DNA of 64,000 bases from Bacteroidota bacterium (GTDB lineage: Bacteria > Bacteroidota > Rhodothermia > Rhodothermales > Bin80). The stretch covers positions 1 through 64,000 of the forward strand of contig JAPPGC010000095.1 of NCBI GenBank assembly GCA_028875125.1, in the 5' to 3' direction. Positions 29,062 to 39,868 of the stretch are shown here, piece by piece. The notes below the pieces were generated by a model, which saw only the letters and a list, made by a program, of their open reading frames with translations, was not told where the DNA came from and did no database searches. How positions within the stretch are numbered: the first letter of the stretch is position 1; the number at the start of each line of letters is the position of its first letter. Position numbers and translations under genes: made by a program.

Positions 29062-30867
29062 TCAGTTCTCCATGGAAAGTACAGCCAGGAATGCTTCCTG
29101 TGGAACTTCAACATTGCCTACATGCTTCATGCGTTTCTTGCCCTCTTTCTGTTTCTCCAGAAGCTTGCGTTTTCGTGTAATGTCCCCCCCATAGCATTTA
29201 GCGGTTACATCTTTGCGAATTGCTTTCACATTTGTTCGTGCGATCACACGGCTGCCGATAGCTGCCTGTATGGCCACCTCAAACATTTGGCGTGGAATCA
29301 GATTTTTGAGCTTTGCCGTAAGCTTGCGGCCCATTTCATAAGCCTTGCTTCGGTGGACAATTGCACTCAACGCATCCACCGGGTCACCATTTATAAGTAC
29401 ATCAAGCTTGACTAAATCACTTCGGCGGTAACCGGAGAAATCGTAGTCAAACGATGCATAACCGCGGGAGAAACTCTTGAGCTTATCGTAGAAGTCGAAA
29501 ACGATTTCTGCCAGCGGCAACTGGTACTCAAGCGTAGCCCGTTCCGTACCTAGATACGTCTGATTAACGAATTCTCCCCTTCGATCCATGCATAGCTTCA
29601 TGATATTGCCAATGTACTCTGAAGGGGAGATAATTTCTGCCTTTACGAACGGTTCTTTTATATGATCTAACTTACCTGCTGCCGGTACTTTGTTGGGATT
29701 TTCAATTATTTCAATGTCTCCATCATTCGTTACGACCTCATACTTAACGTTTGGTAGTGTCGTAATGATATCCAGGTTGAATTCGCGGTCGAGCCGTTCC
29801 TGGACGATTTCCATGTGAAGGAGACCCAAAAAACCCACACGAAACCCAAAACCAAGAGCTGCTGAGGTCTCTGGCTCATATCCTATGGCAGAATCGTTGA
29901 GCTGAAGTCTTTCTAGCGAGGCGCGAAGATCCTCAAAGTCCTCGGTGTTCGTGGGATACACACCGGAGAACACCATCGGTTTAACCTCTCGAAATCCCGC
30001 AATCTCGTTAGCGGCAGGCCGATTTGCATGCGTGATCGTATCTCCCACACGCGTATCTCTGACATCTTTGATCGACCCGATAACATACCCGACGTCTCCG
30101 GCTGTTAGTTCTTCCGTCGGTTGCATTCCGAGTCTCAGCACACCGATTTCTTCCGCTAGATACTCACATTTTGCAGCCATAAACCTGAGTGCCTCCCGCC
30201 TTCGCAGTGTGCCTTCAAAGATGCGTACGTAGGCTATGGCACCACGATACTGATTAAAGATTGAGTCGAAGATCAAGGCTTGCAGTGGGCTATCAGGATG
30301 CCCTTCGGGAGGTGGTACCCGTTGAATGATGGTTTCCAGCAACTCCTGGACCCCTTCGCCCGTCTTCGCACTGATAGAGAGGACATCTTCGGCCGGTTCG
30401 CCGATCAAGCTCTCGACAGACATCGCCACTACATCAGCGCGCGCCCCAGGCAGGTCCACCTTGTTTAGTACAGGGATGATTTCCAGATCACTATCCAGCG
30501 CCAGATACAGGTTGCTGATTGTCTGGGCTTCAATTCCTTGCGCTGCATCCACGACTAAAATAGCCCCCTCACAGGCTTTCAGGGCCCGAGATACTTCGTA
30601 GGTGAAGTCCACATGGCCCGGCGTATCAATCAGGTTCAGGGTATAGTCTAAACCATCCGCGGCCCGGTACGTCATCTGGATGGCATGACTCTTGATCGTT
30701 ATGCCACGCTCACGCTCCAGGTCCATGGAGTCCAGCACCTGATCCTGCATATCGCGTTTTGCGACAGTTCCGGTTATTTCCAGCAGGCGATCAGCAAGCG
30801 TGCTCTTGCCATGATCGATGTGGGCGACAATGCAGAAGTTGCGGATACGACTCTTATGTAAAGTCAT
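29062..30867 (-). CDS. lepA: Elongation factor 4
   Basis: [63 protein letters not shown]-terminal [26 protein letters not shown]. Confidence 0.97.
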   Translation of the reverse strand: MTLHKSRIRNFCIVAHIDHGKSTLADRLLEITGTVAKRDMQDQVLDSMDLERERGITIKSHAIQMTYRAADGLDYTLNLIDTPGHVDFTYEVSRALKACEGAILVVDAAQGIEAQTISNLYLALDSDLEIIPVLNKVDLPGARADVVAMSVESLIGEPAEDVLSISAKTGEGVQELLETIIQRVPPPEGHPDSPLQALIFDSIFNQYRGAIAYVRIFEGTLRRREALRFMAAKCEYLAEEIGVLRLGMQPTEELTAGDVGYVIGSIKDVRDTRVGDTITHANRPAANEIAGFREVKPMVFSGVYPTNTEDFEDLRASLERLQLNDSAIGYEPETSAALGFGFRVGFLGLLHMEIVQERLDREFNLDIITTLPNVKYEVVTNDGDIEIIENPNKVPAAGKLDHIKEPFVKAEIISPSEYIGNIMKLCMDRRGEFVNQTYLGTERATLEYQLPLAEIVFDFYDKLKSFSRGYASFDYDFSGYRRSDLVKLDVLINGDPVDALSAIVHRSKAYEMGRKLTAKLKNLIPRQMFEVAIQAAIGSRVIARTNVKAIRKDVTAKCYGGDITRKRKLLEKQKEGKKRMKHVGNVEVPQEAFLAVLSMEN

Positions 30868-30989
30868 GAGCAGATTCGCAACCTGACGCCGCCATGGTGT
30901 AGATTAAATTAGTAAGCGGCAACAATGCTCAAAAGCTATGGAAATGACCAAATTACCCCAGCGGACTGAAGCCCACATGGATCAGCGAG

Positions 30990-31073
30990 TGCCCTGGAGA
31001 GGACTCGAACCTCCACGCCCGTACGGGCACAGCATCCTGAATGCTGCGCGTCTACCAGTTCCGCCACCAGGGC
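30990..31073 (-). tRNA. tRNA-Leu(CAG)
   Basis: Reverse complement GCCCTGGTGGCGGAACTGGTAGACGCGCAGCATTCAGGATGCTGTGCCCGTACGGGCGTGGAGGTTCGAGTCCTCTCCAGGGCA: class II with variable arm, anticodon CAG, T-loop GGTTCGAGTCC. Confidence 0.95.
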
Positions 31074-31167
31074 AAGGTCAACGTGATACCATATTGTGGC
31101 TCAAAGTTCCCTGATATAACCTCATGGCTTGGAACAAGGAGCAACCTAAGTGGTTATTGCGCGCGTT

Positions 31168-31239
31168 TCCTCGGTAGCTCAATGGTAGAGCATGCGGCTG
31201 TTAACCGCAGGGTTGTAGGTTCGAGTCCTACCCGGGGAG
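31168..31239 (+). tRNA. tRNA-Asn(GTT)
   Basis: TCCTCGGTAGCTCAATGGTAGAGCATGCGGCTGTTAACCGCAGGGTTGTAGGTTCGAGTCCTACCCGGGGAG; anticodon GTT. Confidence 0.95.
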
Positions 31240-31443
31240 CTGCTCCCAGTTGTCCAGTCAATCCCAAGGGACCCAAAACAAGTTGTCCTTACCTTGGCTG
31301 AATCGCCCCGGGGTTGGTCTTACCGTGTGACGCTCCTGATTCCCAGACTCCCAGACCGATCAACTCAATGGTAAAAGTCCCGTATGTTTCCGGGGACAAT
31401 TGGTGAGTGAGGCTATATCCACAAATTATTTATTCATAGAGAA

Positions 31444-32097
31444 ATGTCGGTATCAATTTCTTGGAGAAGGTCAGATTTTTTTCTTTTTGGTGATGTTCGC
31501 GGAAGAATCGATAGCCCAAGTAGTGCGACTTTTCATAACCTGATTAGCTCGGAGATCAAGCCTGACGACTTGAGCTTGATTTTGGATTTTTCCAAGGTCT
31601 CGTTTATTTCCAGTGCAGGGCTGCGCATTTTGCTTATCGTAGCAAAGGAATATGCTAATTCGGAGAAGTTGTTTGGACTATGTTCGCTCCCGAGTATAGT
31701 TCAAGAGGTGATGGGGGTCAGCGGCTTCAAAAGGATTGTCCGGATATTTGACTCTTTGGAAGAGTCTCTTAAAGAGATCGGGATTGAGTTACCTGTAGAA
31801 GAAGATGACTCGCCTGATATGGGACAAAAAGAAACCAGCGATTCTCCTCGCTTTCTGGATACCTTCAGTCAAAATGTCTTAACTGAAAGATTCATCGATG
31901 TAGCCCTGTATTCTATTCAGAAGTACGAGAACGAAACGGGCGAAAAACTCTCACCAGAAGTGCAGGAACAGGCCATTAGAGAAATAGAGGCTGAGCTTGC
32001 CGAAATTCGTGAAGAGATTCGACGGAAGGTCTGGGGATATCGCATGAAGATATTCTACGCGTCCGACATTAAACTCAGAAAATTTCTGGGTAAATAG
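31444..32097 (+). CDS. STAS-domain protein with C-terminal helical extension
   Basis: LSLILDFSKVSFISSAGLRILLIVAKEYANSEKLFGLCSLPSIVQEVMGVSGFKRIVRIFDSLEESL. Confidence 0.8.
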   Translation: MSVSISWRRSDFFLFGDVRGRIDSPSSATFHNLISSEIKPDDLSLILDFSKVSFISSAGLRILLIVAKEYANSEKLFGLCSLPSIVQEVMGVSGFKRIVRIFDSLEESLKEIGIELPVEEDDSPDMGQKETSDSPRFLDTFSQNVLTERFIDVALYSIQKYENETGEKLSPEVQEQAIREIEAELAEIREEIRRKVWGYRMKIFYASDIKLRKFLGK

Positions 32098-32290
32098 TGT
32101 CGACCATGGCAGGGCCTGATTCGTAGTAAAATGGATGGTACAGCCGTTTGTGTTAGGCATTGAATCCCCCGTTGTGAACTCCAGATGAGGGAGTAGTTGA
32201 CCTACTGGAAGCAACGCGATTGAGAGATAGTTCAATTGCCGGCCTTCTATACCACAACCTGCTTAATCCAAAATACCCCGACCCAAAGGA

Positions 32291-33097
32291 CTACTCCAAT
32301 TCGCTTTGTGGCATCGCACGGATAGCCCCAATGGATACTCCCCCGTCGACAAGGTAGGTTTGGCCCGTGACATAACGACTGGATTCAGACGCTAGAAAAA
32401 CTACCATACCGTCCAAGTCATCCGGTCGGCCTGGTCGGGCCATTGGTATCCGTTCCTTGAGCATAGAGAGCCAAGTCTCGTCTTCGTAAAGCATCCTGCT
32501 TTGCTCTGTCTTGAACCAGCCCGGAGCCAGACAATTGACCGTGATTCCGTATTCGGCCCAGTCATGGGCCAACGACATCGTAAGCTGCTTGATACCACCC
32601 CGGCTTGCGCAATAGGGCCCCATCCCTGCATAACCCGCAACACAAGTCACTGACCCAATATTAATCACCCGTCCCCAATGCTGCGCCTTCATGATACGCG
32701 CCGCGGCCTGTGCCACAAAAAAAGCACCTCGGAGATTTGTATTGACCACCTTGTCCCAATCCTCCGCAGTGACCTCCAAGGCACGGCGGCGGACGTTACA
32801 ACCAGCGTTGTTCACCAATACATCCAATCTTCCAAAATGCGCTTCCACATCTTGGACGGCTGACTGAATTCTGGACAGATTCAGAACATCCAGTTCCACT
32901 GAAAGTACTCGACCTCCGATGTCCAGAATATCTTCTGCGGTTTCCGCAAGTCTCGCTTGATCACGACTTGTGATCGCGATATCAGCCCCGGCCCGCGCCA
33001 AAGCCTTCGCCATGTACTGGCCCAGTCCACGACTGGCACCGGTAACCAGTGCAACCCGTCCAGAAAGATCAAAAAGTTGCTGTAACATCGGAAACAA
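32291..33097 (-). CDS. SDR-family oxidoreductase
   Basis: GRVALVTGASRGLGQYMAKAL; LVNNAGCNVRRRALEVTAEDWDKVVNTNLRGAF; VINIGSVTCVAGYAGMGPYCASRGGIKQL. Confidence 0.9.
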   Translation of the reverse strand: MFPMLQQLFDLSGRVALVTGASRGLGQYMAKALARAGADIAITSRDQARLAETAEDILDIGGRVLSVELDVLNLSRIQSAVQDVEAHFGRLDVLVNNAGCNVRRRALEVTAEDWDKVVNTNLRGAFFVAQAAARIMKAQHWGRVINIGSVTCVAGYAGMGPYCASRGGIKQLTMSLAHDWAEYGITVNCLAPGWFKTEQSRMLYEDETWLSMLKERIPMARPGRPDDLDGMVVFLASESSRYVTGQTYLVDGGVSIGAIRAMPQSELE

Positions 33098-33147
33098 CCG
33101 TTATTTCTGGGAATTATATGCGTCATTTCATAAATGATTCCCAAACT

Positions 33148-33654
33148 ATGCGTTCCACTTTCATCCCAGGTCTCTTCTTGCTCGCCCTTTTAATTACTCA
33201 AGCCTGCCGCCTAGATGAGGTGGTTCAAGAGGCATTACAGGCCGCCGTGGTTGTCGCCCTCGATTCCTTGGCGGAGGAGTTGACGGCAGAACAGCTGACC
33301 GATGCAGACGCGTATACGGAGCGTTTGCAGGTGTACCTGGGGGCGCATCCCATGTTCTATGGGGCTGCTGTGGCGCTGTTGGACGAGGCTCGCACCGTCA
33401 CGACGAGCCTCTACGTATATCGCACCGCTGATGGCTATCAAGTTCTTGATCTTGTCCAGCCCGAATACGATATCGATGAGCAGGATTGGATCACGATGCC
33501 ATTGGCGGCCAACGCAGGTGTATGGACACCCCCCTACTTCGATGCGGGCGGCGGTGAAATCTGGATGATTACGCGTTCTGTTCCGGTACTGGATTCGGGG
33601 AACATCATCGCCATCGTGACCACCGATCTGCCTGTGGATGCCCCCGATCAGTGA
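33148..33654 (+). CDS. Cache-like (extracellular sensor domain) lipoprotein
   Basis: Signal MRSTFIPGLFLLALLITQAC; FYGAAVALLDEARTVTTSLYVYRTADGYQVLDL...YDIDEQDWITMPLAANAGVWTPPYFDAGGGEIWMITRSVPV...IIAIVTTDLPVD. Confidence 0.65.
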   Translation: MRSTFIPGLFLLALLITQACRLDEVVQEALQAAVVVALDSLAEELTAEQLTDADAYTERLQVYLGAHPMFYGAAVALLDEARTVTTSLYVYRTADGYQVLDLVQPEYDIDEQDWITMPLAANAGVWTPPYFDAGGGEIWMITRSVPVLDSGNIIAIVTTDLPVDAPDQ

Positions 33655-33721
33655 TTTCGTGGATGCGTCTCCGCAACAGGCAGGCGCGTTCCGGGACCGA
33701 GAAGCCCGCAGGGACCCCGCG

Positions 33722-34822
33722 ATGAGGATGTGGGTGATATGGATGTTCATCGGATCCGCCAACCTCGCCTTTGCCGCATCCCCGGTTGCTGCCGTCGGAC
33801 AATTGTCATTCGAGCGAGTCGATGCTTTTGTTGGAGGCCCTACCAATGCGATCCGAGCTCACGACGTGAATGAAGACGAGCGGCTTGACATCGTGGTCTC
33901 CGGAGGCCAACACGTTTTCGTGTTGACTGGTCGGGGTGATGGCCGCTTCGATGTGTCGTGGTCCGGTGTCGCTGGCGAGAATCCGGTGGACCTGGCCATC
34001 GCGGACCTCGACTCCGACGGACTTGCCGATCTCGCGGTCGCAAACCACGAGACTGACTATGTCACGCTGCTCTTCGGCAACACTGGAGCAAGCTTCGAAC
34101 GCCGGGACCACTCCCGATTCCGCGTCAACGTCTCGCCACATCCGCACGCCGTTGACTTGCGAGACATCGATTCCGATGGCCATGTGGATCTCTTGGTCGA
34201 CGACCGGTCGCCCGAGGCCATCCGACTGTTCCGAGGTCACGGGGATGGCGCATTCTCAGGGCCGACGCTGATTGACGTCGGTGGGGACCCGTACCGGGGC
34301 ATGAGCTTGGCCGATGTAACGGATGACGGCCTCGCGGACCTGATGACGCCGAATCCCGACCATGTCGCCGTCCTTGTCGCCGACGGGGACGGCGGCTTTC
34401 GGCCGAGAGCAACCTTGGCGGCACGTTTCCATCCGTTCTCGGTCGTGTCCGCGGATCTCAACGGTGACGGTCGTCCAGATGTGGCGGCCGCGTCCGGCGA
34501 AGGTCAGGGCTCGCTTGCCACATGGCATGGGCTTGCCGACGGGTCGTTTCGCGCCGCCGCCGTCTATTCAATCGCAAGCGGGCCGACGAAGAGCGCGGTG
34601 GCGGATCTGACGGGTGACGGAATCGCCGAGGTGCTGGTCGCGTGCTACGCTGGCGGTGAGGTCGCCGTGCTGATCGGAGGCGACTCACCTCTGCTTCAAC
34701 GGATCGAGATCGAAGGGAGTCCCTACGGCCTGGCGACCGGCGACTTTGATGGCGATGGGCGGATGGACTTCGCAATGGCAAACGACGCGGCGAATTACGT
34801 CAGCGTTTTCTTGACGAGGTAG
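33722..34822 (+). CDS. FG-GAP/VCBS repeat secreted protein
   Basis: Repeated Asp-rich blades: DLAIADLDSDGLADLAVANHETDYVTLLFGN; VDLRDIDSDGHVDLLV; MSLADVTDDGLADLMTPN; VSADLNGDGRPDVAAAS; SAVADLTGDGIAEVLVA; LATGDFDGDGRMDFAMAN. Confidence 0.85.
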   Translation: MRMWVIWMFIGSANLAFAASPVAAVGQLSFERVDAFVGGPTNAIRAHDVNEDERLDIVVSGGQHVFVLTGRGDGRFDVSWSGVAGENPVDLAIADLDSDGLADLAVANHETDYVTLLFGNTGASFERRDHSRFRVNVSPHPHAVDLRDIDSDGHVDLLVDDRSPEAIRLFRGHGDGAFSGPTLIDVGGDPYRGMSLADVTDDGLADLMTPNPDHVAVLVADGDGGFRPRATLAARFHPFSVVSADLNGDGRPDVAAASGEGQGSLATWHGLADGSFRAAAVYSIASGPTKSAVADLTGDGIAEVLVACYAGGEVAVLIGGDSPLLQRIEIEGSPYGLATGDFDGDGRMDFAMANDAANYVSVFLTR

Positions 34823-35191
34823 CCCACACTGGATGGCTGGATGCATCCGTTGTTCCGCCGTGCTCGGGGCAGGACGACAAGGGAAAAAGGTGGGGCCTAC
34901 GGGACGATCGATGGTCTCGGCCGTCGGGGGTGGCCGGAGGGATGTAGCTACCGCGCACGCAAGGGTGATCGACGGGGTGACCGCAATCAAGTGATTGTCT
35001 ACATAAACTGCTTTACCACATAGGTTTATACCTTCAAAGTTAGCCGTGCGCCGCTCCGCTATTGCATGATCCAGAGGAATTTTCCAGACTTGCGTCTACT
35101 GACACAAAGGCACCCTATAATTCCCTTATTTTATACGTCGCTGAAACGTCAAACGTCTACCTTTGTGCAGACGTAAATATCTGCTATAATC

Positions 35192-35959
35192 ATGTTCAGT
35201 CTCGAATCCAAAATAGCTATCGTCACAGGTGGTGCCAAGGGGATTGGTGAAGCTACTTGCCGTGCGTTCATTCAGCTGGGAGCAACCGTGCACTTGCTTG
35301 ATATTGATATGCCAAACGCTCCCAGGGTTGCAAACGATCTAGGTGCGCGCTGCGAGGCGCACTGCTGCGATGTTACGGATTCAAACGCTGTAACAGATAC
35401 CATAAACACCATCGCCCAAACACATAACGGACTAGATATTCTAGTAAACAATGCCGGAGCGGGCCACATTGGCAGCATTGATAAGGCAACAGAGGAGGAT
35501 ATGGACCGCATGTATACAATCAATGTAAAGAGCGTGTACTACGGCATGCTTGCAGCTCTGCCCCATATGAAAGAATCAGGTGGAGGAAGCATTATCAACC
35601 TTTCTTCAATTGTCTCAATTGTTGGCATCCCTGATCGTTTTGCATATTCCACGAGCAAAGGAGCCGTGGCGGCTATGACTCGCAGCATGGCCGTGGACAG
35701 CTTAAAAGACGGTATCCGTTGCAATAGCGTCGCACCTGCACGCGTACATACTCCATTTGTGGACGCATACCTGGAGAAGTACTACCCGGATACGAAGGAA
35801 GAGATGTTCAGCAGATTATCCAAAGCTCAGCCCATCGGGCGAATGGCCACGCCTGAGGAGGTCGCCGCATTGATTTGCTACCTTGCTTCCGATGAAAGTG
35901 CATTTCTGACAGGGGTCTCGCTTCCTATGGATGGAGGCGCCTTCACACTACAACCTTAA
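35192..35959 (+). CDS. SDR-family oxidoreductase (sugar-acid dehydrogenase candidate)
   Basis: KIAIVTGGAKGIGEATCRAFIQLGATVHLLDID; LVNNAGAGHIGSIDKATEEDMDRMYTINVKSVYYG; YSTSKGAVAAMTRSMAVD. Confidence 0.9.
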   Translation: MFSLESKIAIVTGGAKGIGEATCRAFIQLGATVHLLDIDMPNAPRVANDLGARCEAHCCDVTDSNAVTDTINTIAQTHNGLDILVNNAGAGHIGSIDKATEEDMDRMYTINVKSVYYGMLAALPHMKESGGGSIINLSSIVSIVGIPDRFAYSTSKGAVAAMTRSMAVDSLKDGIRCNSVAPARVHTPFVDAYLEKYYPDTKEEMFSRLSKAQPIGRMATPEEVAALICYLASDESAFLTGVSLPMDGGAFTLQP

Positions 35960-35972
35960 TGCTTGTGTAACT

Positions 35973-36821
35973 ATGAAACTTATTCGTATTGGACCCTCTG
36001 GACAAGAAAAACCCGGACTGCTAGTGGATGATGGTCGGCGTATTGACGCTACCCCGGTTGTAGACGACTACGATGAGCAATTCTTTGACCAGGGCGGACT
36101 AGCAAGGCTACGTGCATGGTTCAATGGAAGTACATCGCATCAGGAACTGGATCCCGATTTACGTATGGGTCCTCCTATTGCCCGCCCTTCAAAAATTGTT
36201 TGCGTTGGACTTAACTATGCACTGCACGCCAAAGAAAGCGGAATGAACCCCCCAACGGAACCTGTTCTGTTCTTTAAGGCCAGTTCTGCCATTTGCGGTC
36301 CTTATGATGATGTTATAATTCCCGATGACAAAACCGACTGGGAAGTCGAATTAGCCGTGGTCATTGGCAAACGTGCCAGCTATATTACCGTCGAACAAGC
36401 TCCAGATTATGTCGCAGGCTATGTAATACACAACGACTACAGTGAGCGTATAAGCCAGTTGGAACGTGGCGGCCAGTGGGTTAAGGGAAAGAGCTTTGAC
36501 ACATTTGCGCCACTGGGGCCCTTCCTTGCAACCGCCGACGAAATCCCCGACCCCAATAGCCTCAAACTATGGTTGTCGGTCAATGGAACTATGCTGCAAG
36601 ACAGCACTACGGCCGATTTTATATTCAACGTGTGGGAGGTGATCAGTTACACGAGCCAGTTCATGACTCTCTTGCCTGGAGATGTGATTTCTACTGGCAC
36701 ACCTGCCGGGGTAGGCCTGGGATTGAAACCTCAGCGATTCCTGCAGCCAGGTGATATTGTCGAACTCGGTATAGACGGGCTAGGCACGGCCCGGCAGGTT
36801 GCACGTTCACTCAATCCATAA
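35973..36821 (+). CDS. Fumarylacetoacetate hydrolase family protein (2,4-diketo-3-deoxy-sugar acid hydrolase candidate)
   Basis: KIVCVGLNYALHAKESGMNPPTEPVLFFKASSAICGPYDDVIIP...DWEVELAVVIGKRASYI...GYVIHNDYSERI; ISTGTPAGVGLGLKP. Confidence 0.9.
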   Translation: MKLIRIGPSGQEKPGLLVDDGRRIDATPVVDDYDEQFFDQGGLARLRAWFNGSTSHQELDPDLRMGPPIARPSKIVCVGLNYALHAKESGMNPPTEPVLFFKASSAICGPYDDVIIPDDKTDWEVELAVVIGKRASYITVEQAPDYVAGYVIHNDYSERISQLERGGQWVKGKSFDTFAPLGPFLATADEIPDPNSLKLWLSVNGTMLQDSTTADFIFNVWEVISYTSQFMTLLPGDVISTGTPAGVGLGLKPQRFLQPGDIVELGIDGLGTARQVARSLNP

Positions 36822-36826
36822 TCGCG

Positions 36827-38179
36827 ATGACTCCCATCCTGATTCTATTGCTCGGAATCATCATTGTCGTAGGCTTGATTGTAGGCCTGCGAATCAATGC
36901 ATTTGTCGCGCTTATTGCCGCGGCCATCGTGATCAGTATTCTTTCCCCCGGAGAATGGTCAACCAAGATTACACGCGTGGCCACCGCTTTTGGAACAACT
37001 GCAGGAAGCATTGGCATCGTGATTGCCATGGCAGCAATGATTGGCGTAACCATGATGAACAGTGGTGCGGCCGACCGTGTCGTTCAGGCCTTTATTCGTT
37101 TACTGGGACAGGAGCGGGGCAGTCCTGCCCTAGCAGCCAGCGGTTTCATGCTGTCGATTCCAGTATTCTTTGATACGGTATTCTACTTGCTGATTCCCCT
37201 CGCCCGCTCACTGTTTACACAGACCAAGCGAAATTATCTCACATATGTCGTCGCAATCGCCGCCGGAGCAGCAGCTACACATGCACTGGTACCTCCTACA
37301 CCAGGGCCGTTGATTATCGCCGAAAACCTGAGTGTGGACTTGGGTACCATGATTTTGGTGGGAATCACTGTGGCACTGCCGGCCGCAATCCTGGGATTGC
37401 TGTATGCTGGCTGGCTGAATCGAAGAATGACCGTCCCCATGCGAGACGTTCCGGGGGTAGATACCGATGCAACTGTGCTTGACCAGCTTCCTGGCTTAGG
37501 CTTCTCTGTACTGCCCATTGTTCTCCCAATATTCCTGATTGCGGGCAAAACGGTCTTTCTCCCACTCCTGGATAACGACACGATTCTCGCTCGCTGGATC
37601 ATCGTACTGGGTGACCCAAATATGGCGCTACTCTTAGCAGCGGCGGTATCTACGGCAGTGTATATCCAAATGCGACGACCCTCGCGAGAAAATCTTGGCA
37701 AACTGATTGAGCAGTCACTGATGAGCGGTGGACTCATCATTCTCATCACCGCCGCAGGCGGGACGTTCGGTGCCATGCTTAAAGAAGCCCAAATTGGACC
37801 CGCAATCAGCGATCTGTTTGCCGGCGCCTCGGGAACATCGGGGCTGGGGATGCTCATACTCGGTTTTGGTATTGCCAGTCTGCTCAAATTTGCCCAGGGA
37901 TCGTCAGCAGTCGCAATGATCACGGCCTCAGCTATGCTGGCGGCGATGATCACACCCGAACAAGATCTTGGATTCAATGTGGTATATCTGGGGACCGCCA
38001 TTGGCGCAGGCTCACTGGTTGGATCCTGGATGAATGACAGTGGATTCTGGATATACTCAAAAATGAGCGGCCTGACCGAGGTAGAGACACTCAAGTCTTG
38101 GTCAGCGCTGCTAGTCATTCTGGGGATTTCTGCAGGCTTGATGTCCGTGATCTTATCACTTCTTCTCCCTCTCACATAG
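36827..38179 (+). CDS. GntP-family permease (gluconate:H+ symporter family)
   Basis: GSIGIVIAMAAMIGVTMMNSGAADRVVQAFIRLLGQERGSPALAASGFMLSIPVFFDTVFYLLIPLARSL. Confidence 0.9.
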   Translation: MTPILILLLGIIIVVGLIVGLRINAFVALIAAAIVISILSPGEWSTKITRVATAFGTTAGSIGIVIAMAAMIGVTMMNSGAADRVVQAFIRLLGQERGSPALAASGFMLSIPVFFDTVFYLLIPLARSLFTQTKRNYLTYVVAIAAGAAATHALVPPTPGPLIIAENLSVDLGTMILVGITVALPAAILGLLYAGWLNRRMTVPMRDVPGVDTDATVLDQLPGLGFSVLPIVLPIFLIAGKTVFLPLLDNDTILARWIIVLGDPNMALLLAAAVSTAVYIQMRRPSRENLGKLIEQSLMSGGLIILITAAGGTFGAMLKEAQIGPAISDLFAGASGTSGLGMLILGFGIASLLKFAQGSSAVAMITASAMLAAMITPEQDLGFNVVYLGTAIGAGSLVGSWMNDSGFWIYSKMSGLTEVETLKSWSALLVILGISAGLMSVILSLLLPLT

Positions 38180-38185
38180 TAAAAA

Positions 38186-39865
38186 ATGAACCGGTACAGT
38201 AGGCAGGTGACACAAAACCCTCTGCAAAGTGGCGCGCGCGCCATGCTGCACGCCGTCGGCCTGACAGAAAAAGATCTTGAAAAACCACAGGTTGGCATCG
38301 TGAGCATGGGCTGGGAAGGAAACCCATGCAACATGCACCTCAATGACTTGGCAAAGAGCATCAAGAGCAGCGTTCAGACACAGGATCTGGTTGGTCTGAT
38401 CTACCACACGATTGGGGTAAGCGACGGTATATCCATGGGCTCTTCGGGTATGCGTTTCTCGCTTCCTTCTCGCGATCTCATAGCTGAATCTATTGAGACG
38501 GTCGCGTCAGCTCAATGGTATGATGCCGTGATAGCCGTTGCAGGTTGTGATAAAAATATGCCCGGATCCATCATGGCATTGGCGAGACTCAATCGCCCCG
38601 GGCTCATGGTGTACGGCGGCACAATCAAGCCTGGATGCTGGAATGGAAAACCGATTGATATTATATCCGCATTTGAAGCGGCTGGCCAACGCGCGACCGG
38701 ATCCATAACCGATAAGGATTTTCGGGAAATTGCCCGTCACGCTTGCCCGGGCGCCGGCGCCTGCGGGGGCATGTATACGGCGAACACGATGGCTTCTGCC
38801 ATAGAAGCCCTGGGGATGACAGTGCCTTTTGACTCGTCATACCCTGCAGTCAGCGACGAAAAACAGGCAGAAACAGGGCAAATAGGTGAGGTGATTTATC
38901 AGCTCCTGGAAAAGGACCTCAAACCAAAAGATATTCTCACCCGCGAAGCATTCGAAAATGCTCTGCGCGTGGTCATTGTGCTTGGGGGATCAACTAACGC
39001 TGCCCTTCACCTAATTGCCATGGCCAGGGCTGCCCAAGTGCCGCTGACTCTGAACGACTTTCAGACGATGAGCAATAAAACTCCCCTTCTTGGTGATCTG
39101 AAACCCAGCGGGCGTTTTGTAATGGAAGATCTCTATAACGTGGGGGGAGTCCCCGCTGTGATGAAGATGCTCCTTGAAAATGATCTGCTGCACGGCAGCT
39201 GCATGACCATCACTGGTCGTACGGTGGAAGAAAATTTGGCAGAAGTGCCCGCCCTGACAGCAGGACAGGAAGTGATAAAACCACTTGATCAACCTGTAAA
39301 AACGACCGGGCACCTGCAGATTCTCTACGGAAATTTGGCCACAGAAGGGGCCGTCGCTAAAATTACAGGTAAGGAAGGAGATCGGTTCGACGGATCTGCA
39401 CGTGTGTTTGATACGGAAGAAGAAGCTATGGAAGCTATTCTCGGAGGAAAAATCAAAACCGGAGATGTGCTCGTCCTACGCTACTGCGGCCCCAAAGGAG
39501 GACCCGGTATGCCCGAAATGCTCCGCCCAACCAGTGCAATCGTGGGTGCTGGTCTGGGGGACAAAGTCGCGCTAATCACCGATGGTCGCTTCTCAGGCGC
39601 TACACATGGGTTCGTGGTCGGTCATATTACACCTGAGGCACAGGTTGGCGGCATGATCGCGCTGGTGGAAGATGGGGATCCCATTACCATTGACACGGTC
39701 AACCGTGTCCTGACACTTGGAGTCAGTGAGCCAGTATTGAATGCGAGACGAGAGAGTTGGTCAGCCCCGCCGCTTAAAGCGGATGCCGGTGTACTCCTAC
39801 GGTATGCGCGAACCGTGTCCTCGGCCAGTGACGGATGTATTACTGACGCGGCCTCCGCAACTTGA
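38186..39865 (+). CDS. IlvD/Edd family dehydratase (dihydroxy-acid dehydratase-like)
   Basis: [110 protein letters not shown]. Confidence 0.9.
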   Translation: MNRYSRQVTQNPLQSGARAMLHAVGLTEKDLEKPQVGIVSMGWEGNPCNMHLNDLAKSIKSSVQTQDLVGLIYHTIGVSDGISMGSSGMRFSLPSRDLIAESIETVASAQWYDAVIAVAGCDKNMPGSIMALARLNRPGLMVYGGTIKPGCWNGKPIDIISAFEAAGQRATGSITDKDFREIARHACPGAGACGGMYTANTMASAIEALGMTVPFDSSYPAVSDEKQAETGQIGEVIYQLLEKDLKPKDILTREAFENALRVVIVLGGSTNAALHLIAMARAAQVPLTLNDFQTMSNKTPLLGDLKPSGRFVMEDLYNVGGVPAVMKMLLENDLLHGSCMTITGRTVEENLAEVPALTAGQEVIKPLDQPVKTTGHLQILYGNLATEGAVAKITGKEGDRFDGSARVFDTEEEAMEAILGGKIKTGDVLVLRYCGPKGGPGMPEMLRPTSAIVGAGLGDKVALITDGRFSGATHGFVVGHITPEAQVGGMIALVEDGDPITIDTVNRVLTLGVSEPVLNARRESWSAPPLKADAGVLLRYARTVSSASDGCITDAASAT

Positions 39866-39868
39866 TCT

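Noticed and set aside
31355-31410. tRNA-like text (ctcaatggtaaaagtcccg) downstream of tRNA-Asn, considered as an integration attL/attR duplicate
   Set aside because: Only a short D-loop-like match; no duplicated tRNA 3' end and no integrase nearby.
33235-33846. Long minus-strand ORF (203 aa) antisense to the Cache and VCBS genes
   Set aside because: Shadow ORF in GC-rich sequence; low-complexity Arg/His-rich translation, no recognisable family, and the plus strand has clear domains.
37234-38364. 376-aa minus-strand ORF opposite gntP/ilvD
   Set aside because: Antisense shadow of two well-supported plus-strand genes; Ser/Pro-rich translation with no domain.
38186-39865. Naming this gene ilvD outright, or a sugar-acid dehydratase outright
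   Set aside because: Sequence resembles canonical DHAD but the neighbourhood suggests sugar-acid metabolism; phylogeny is needed, so no symbol was assigned.
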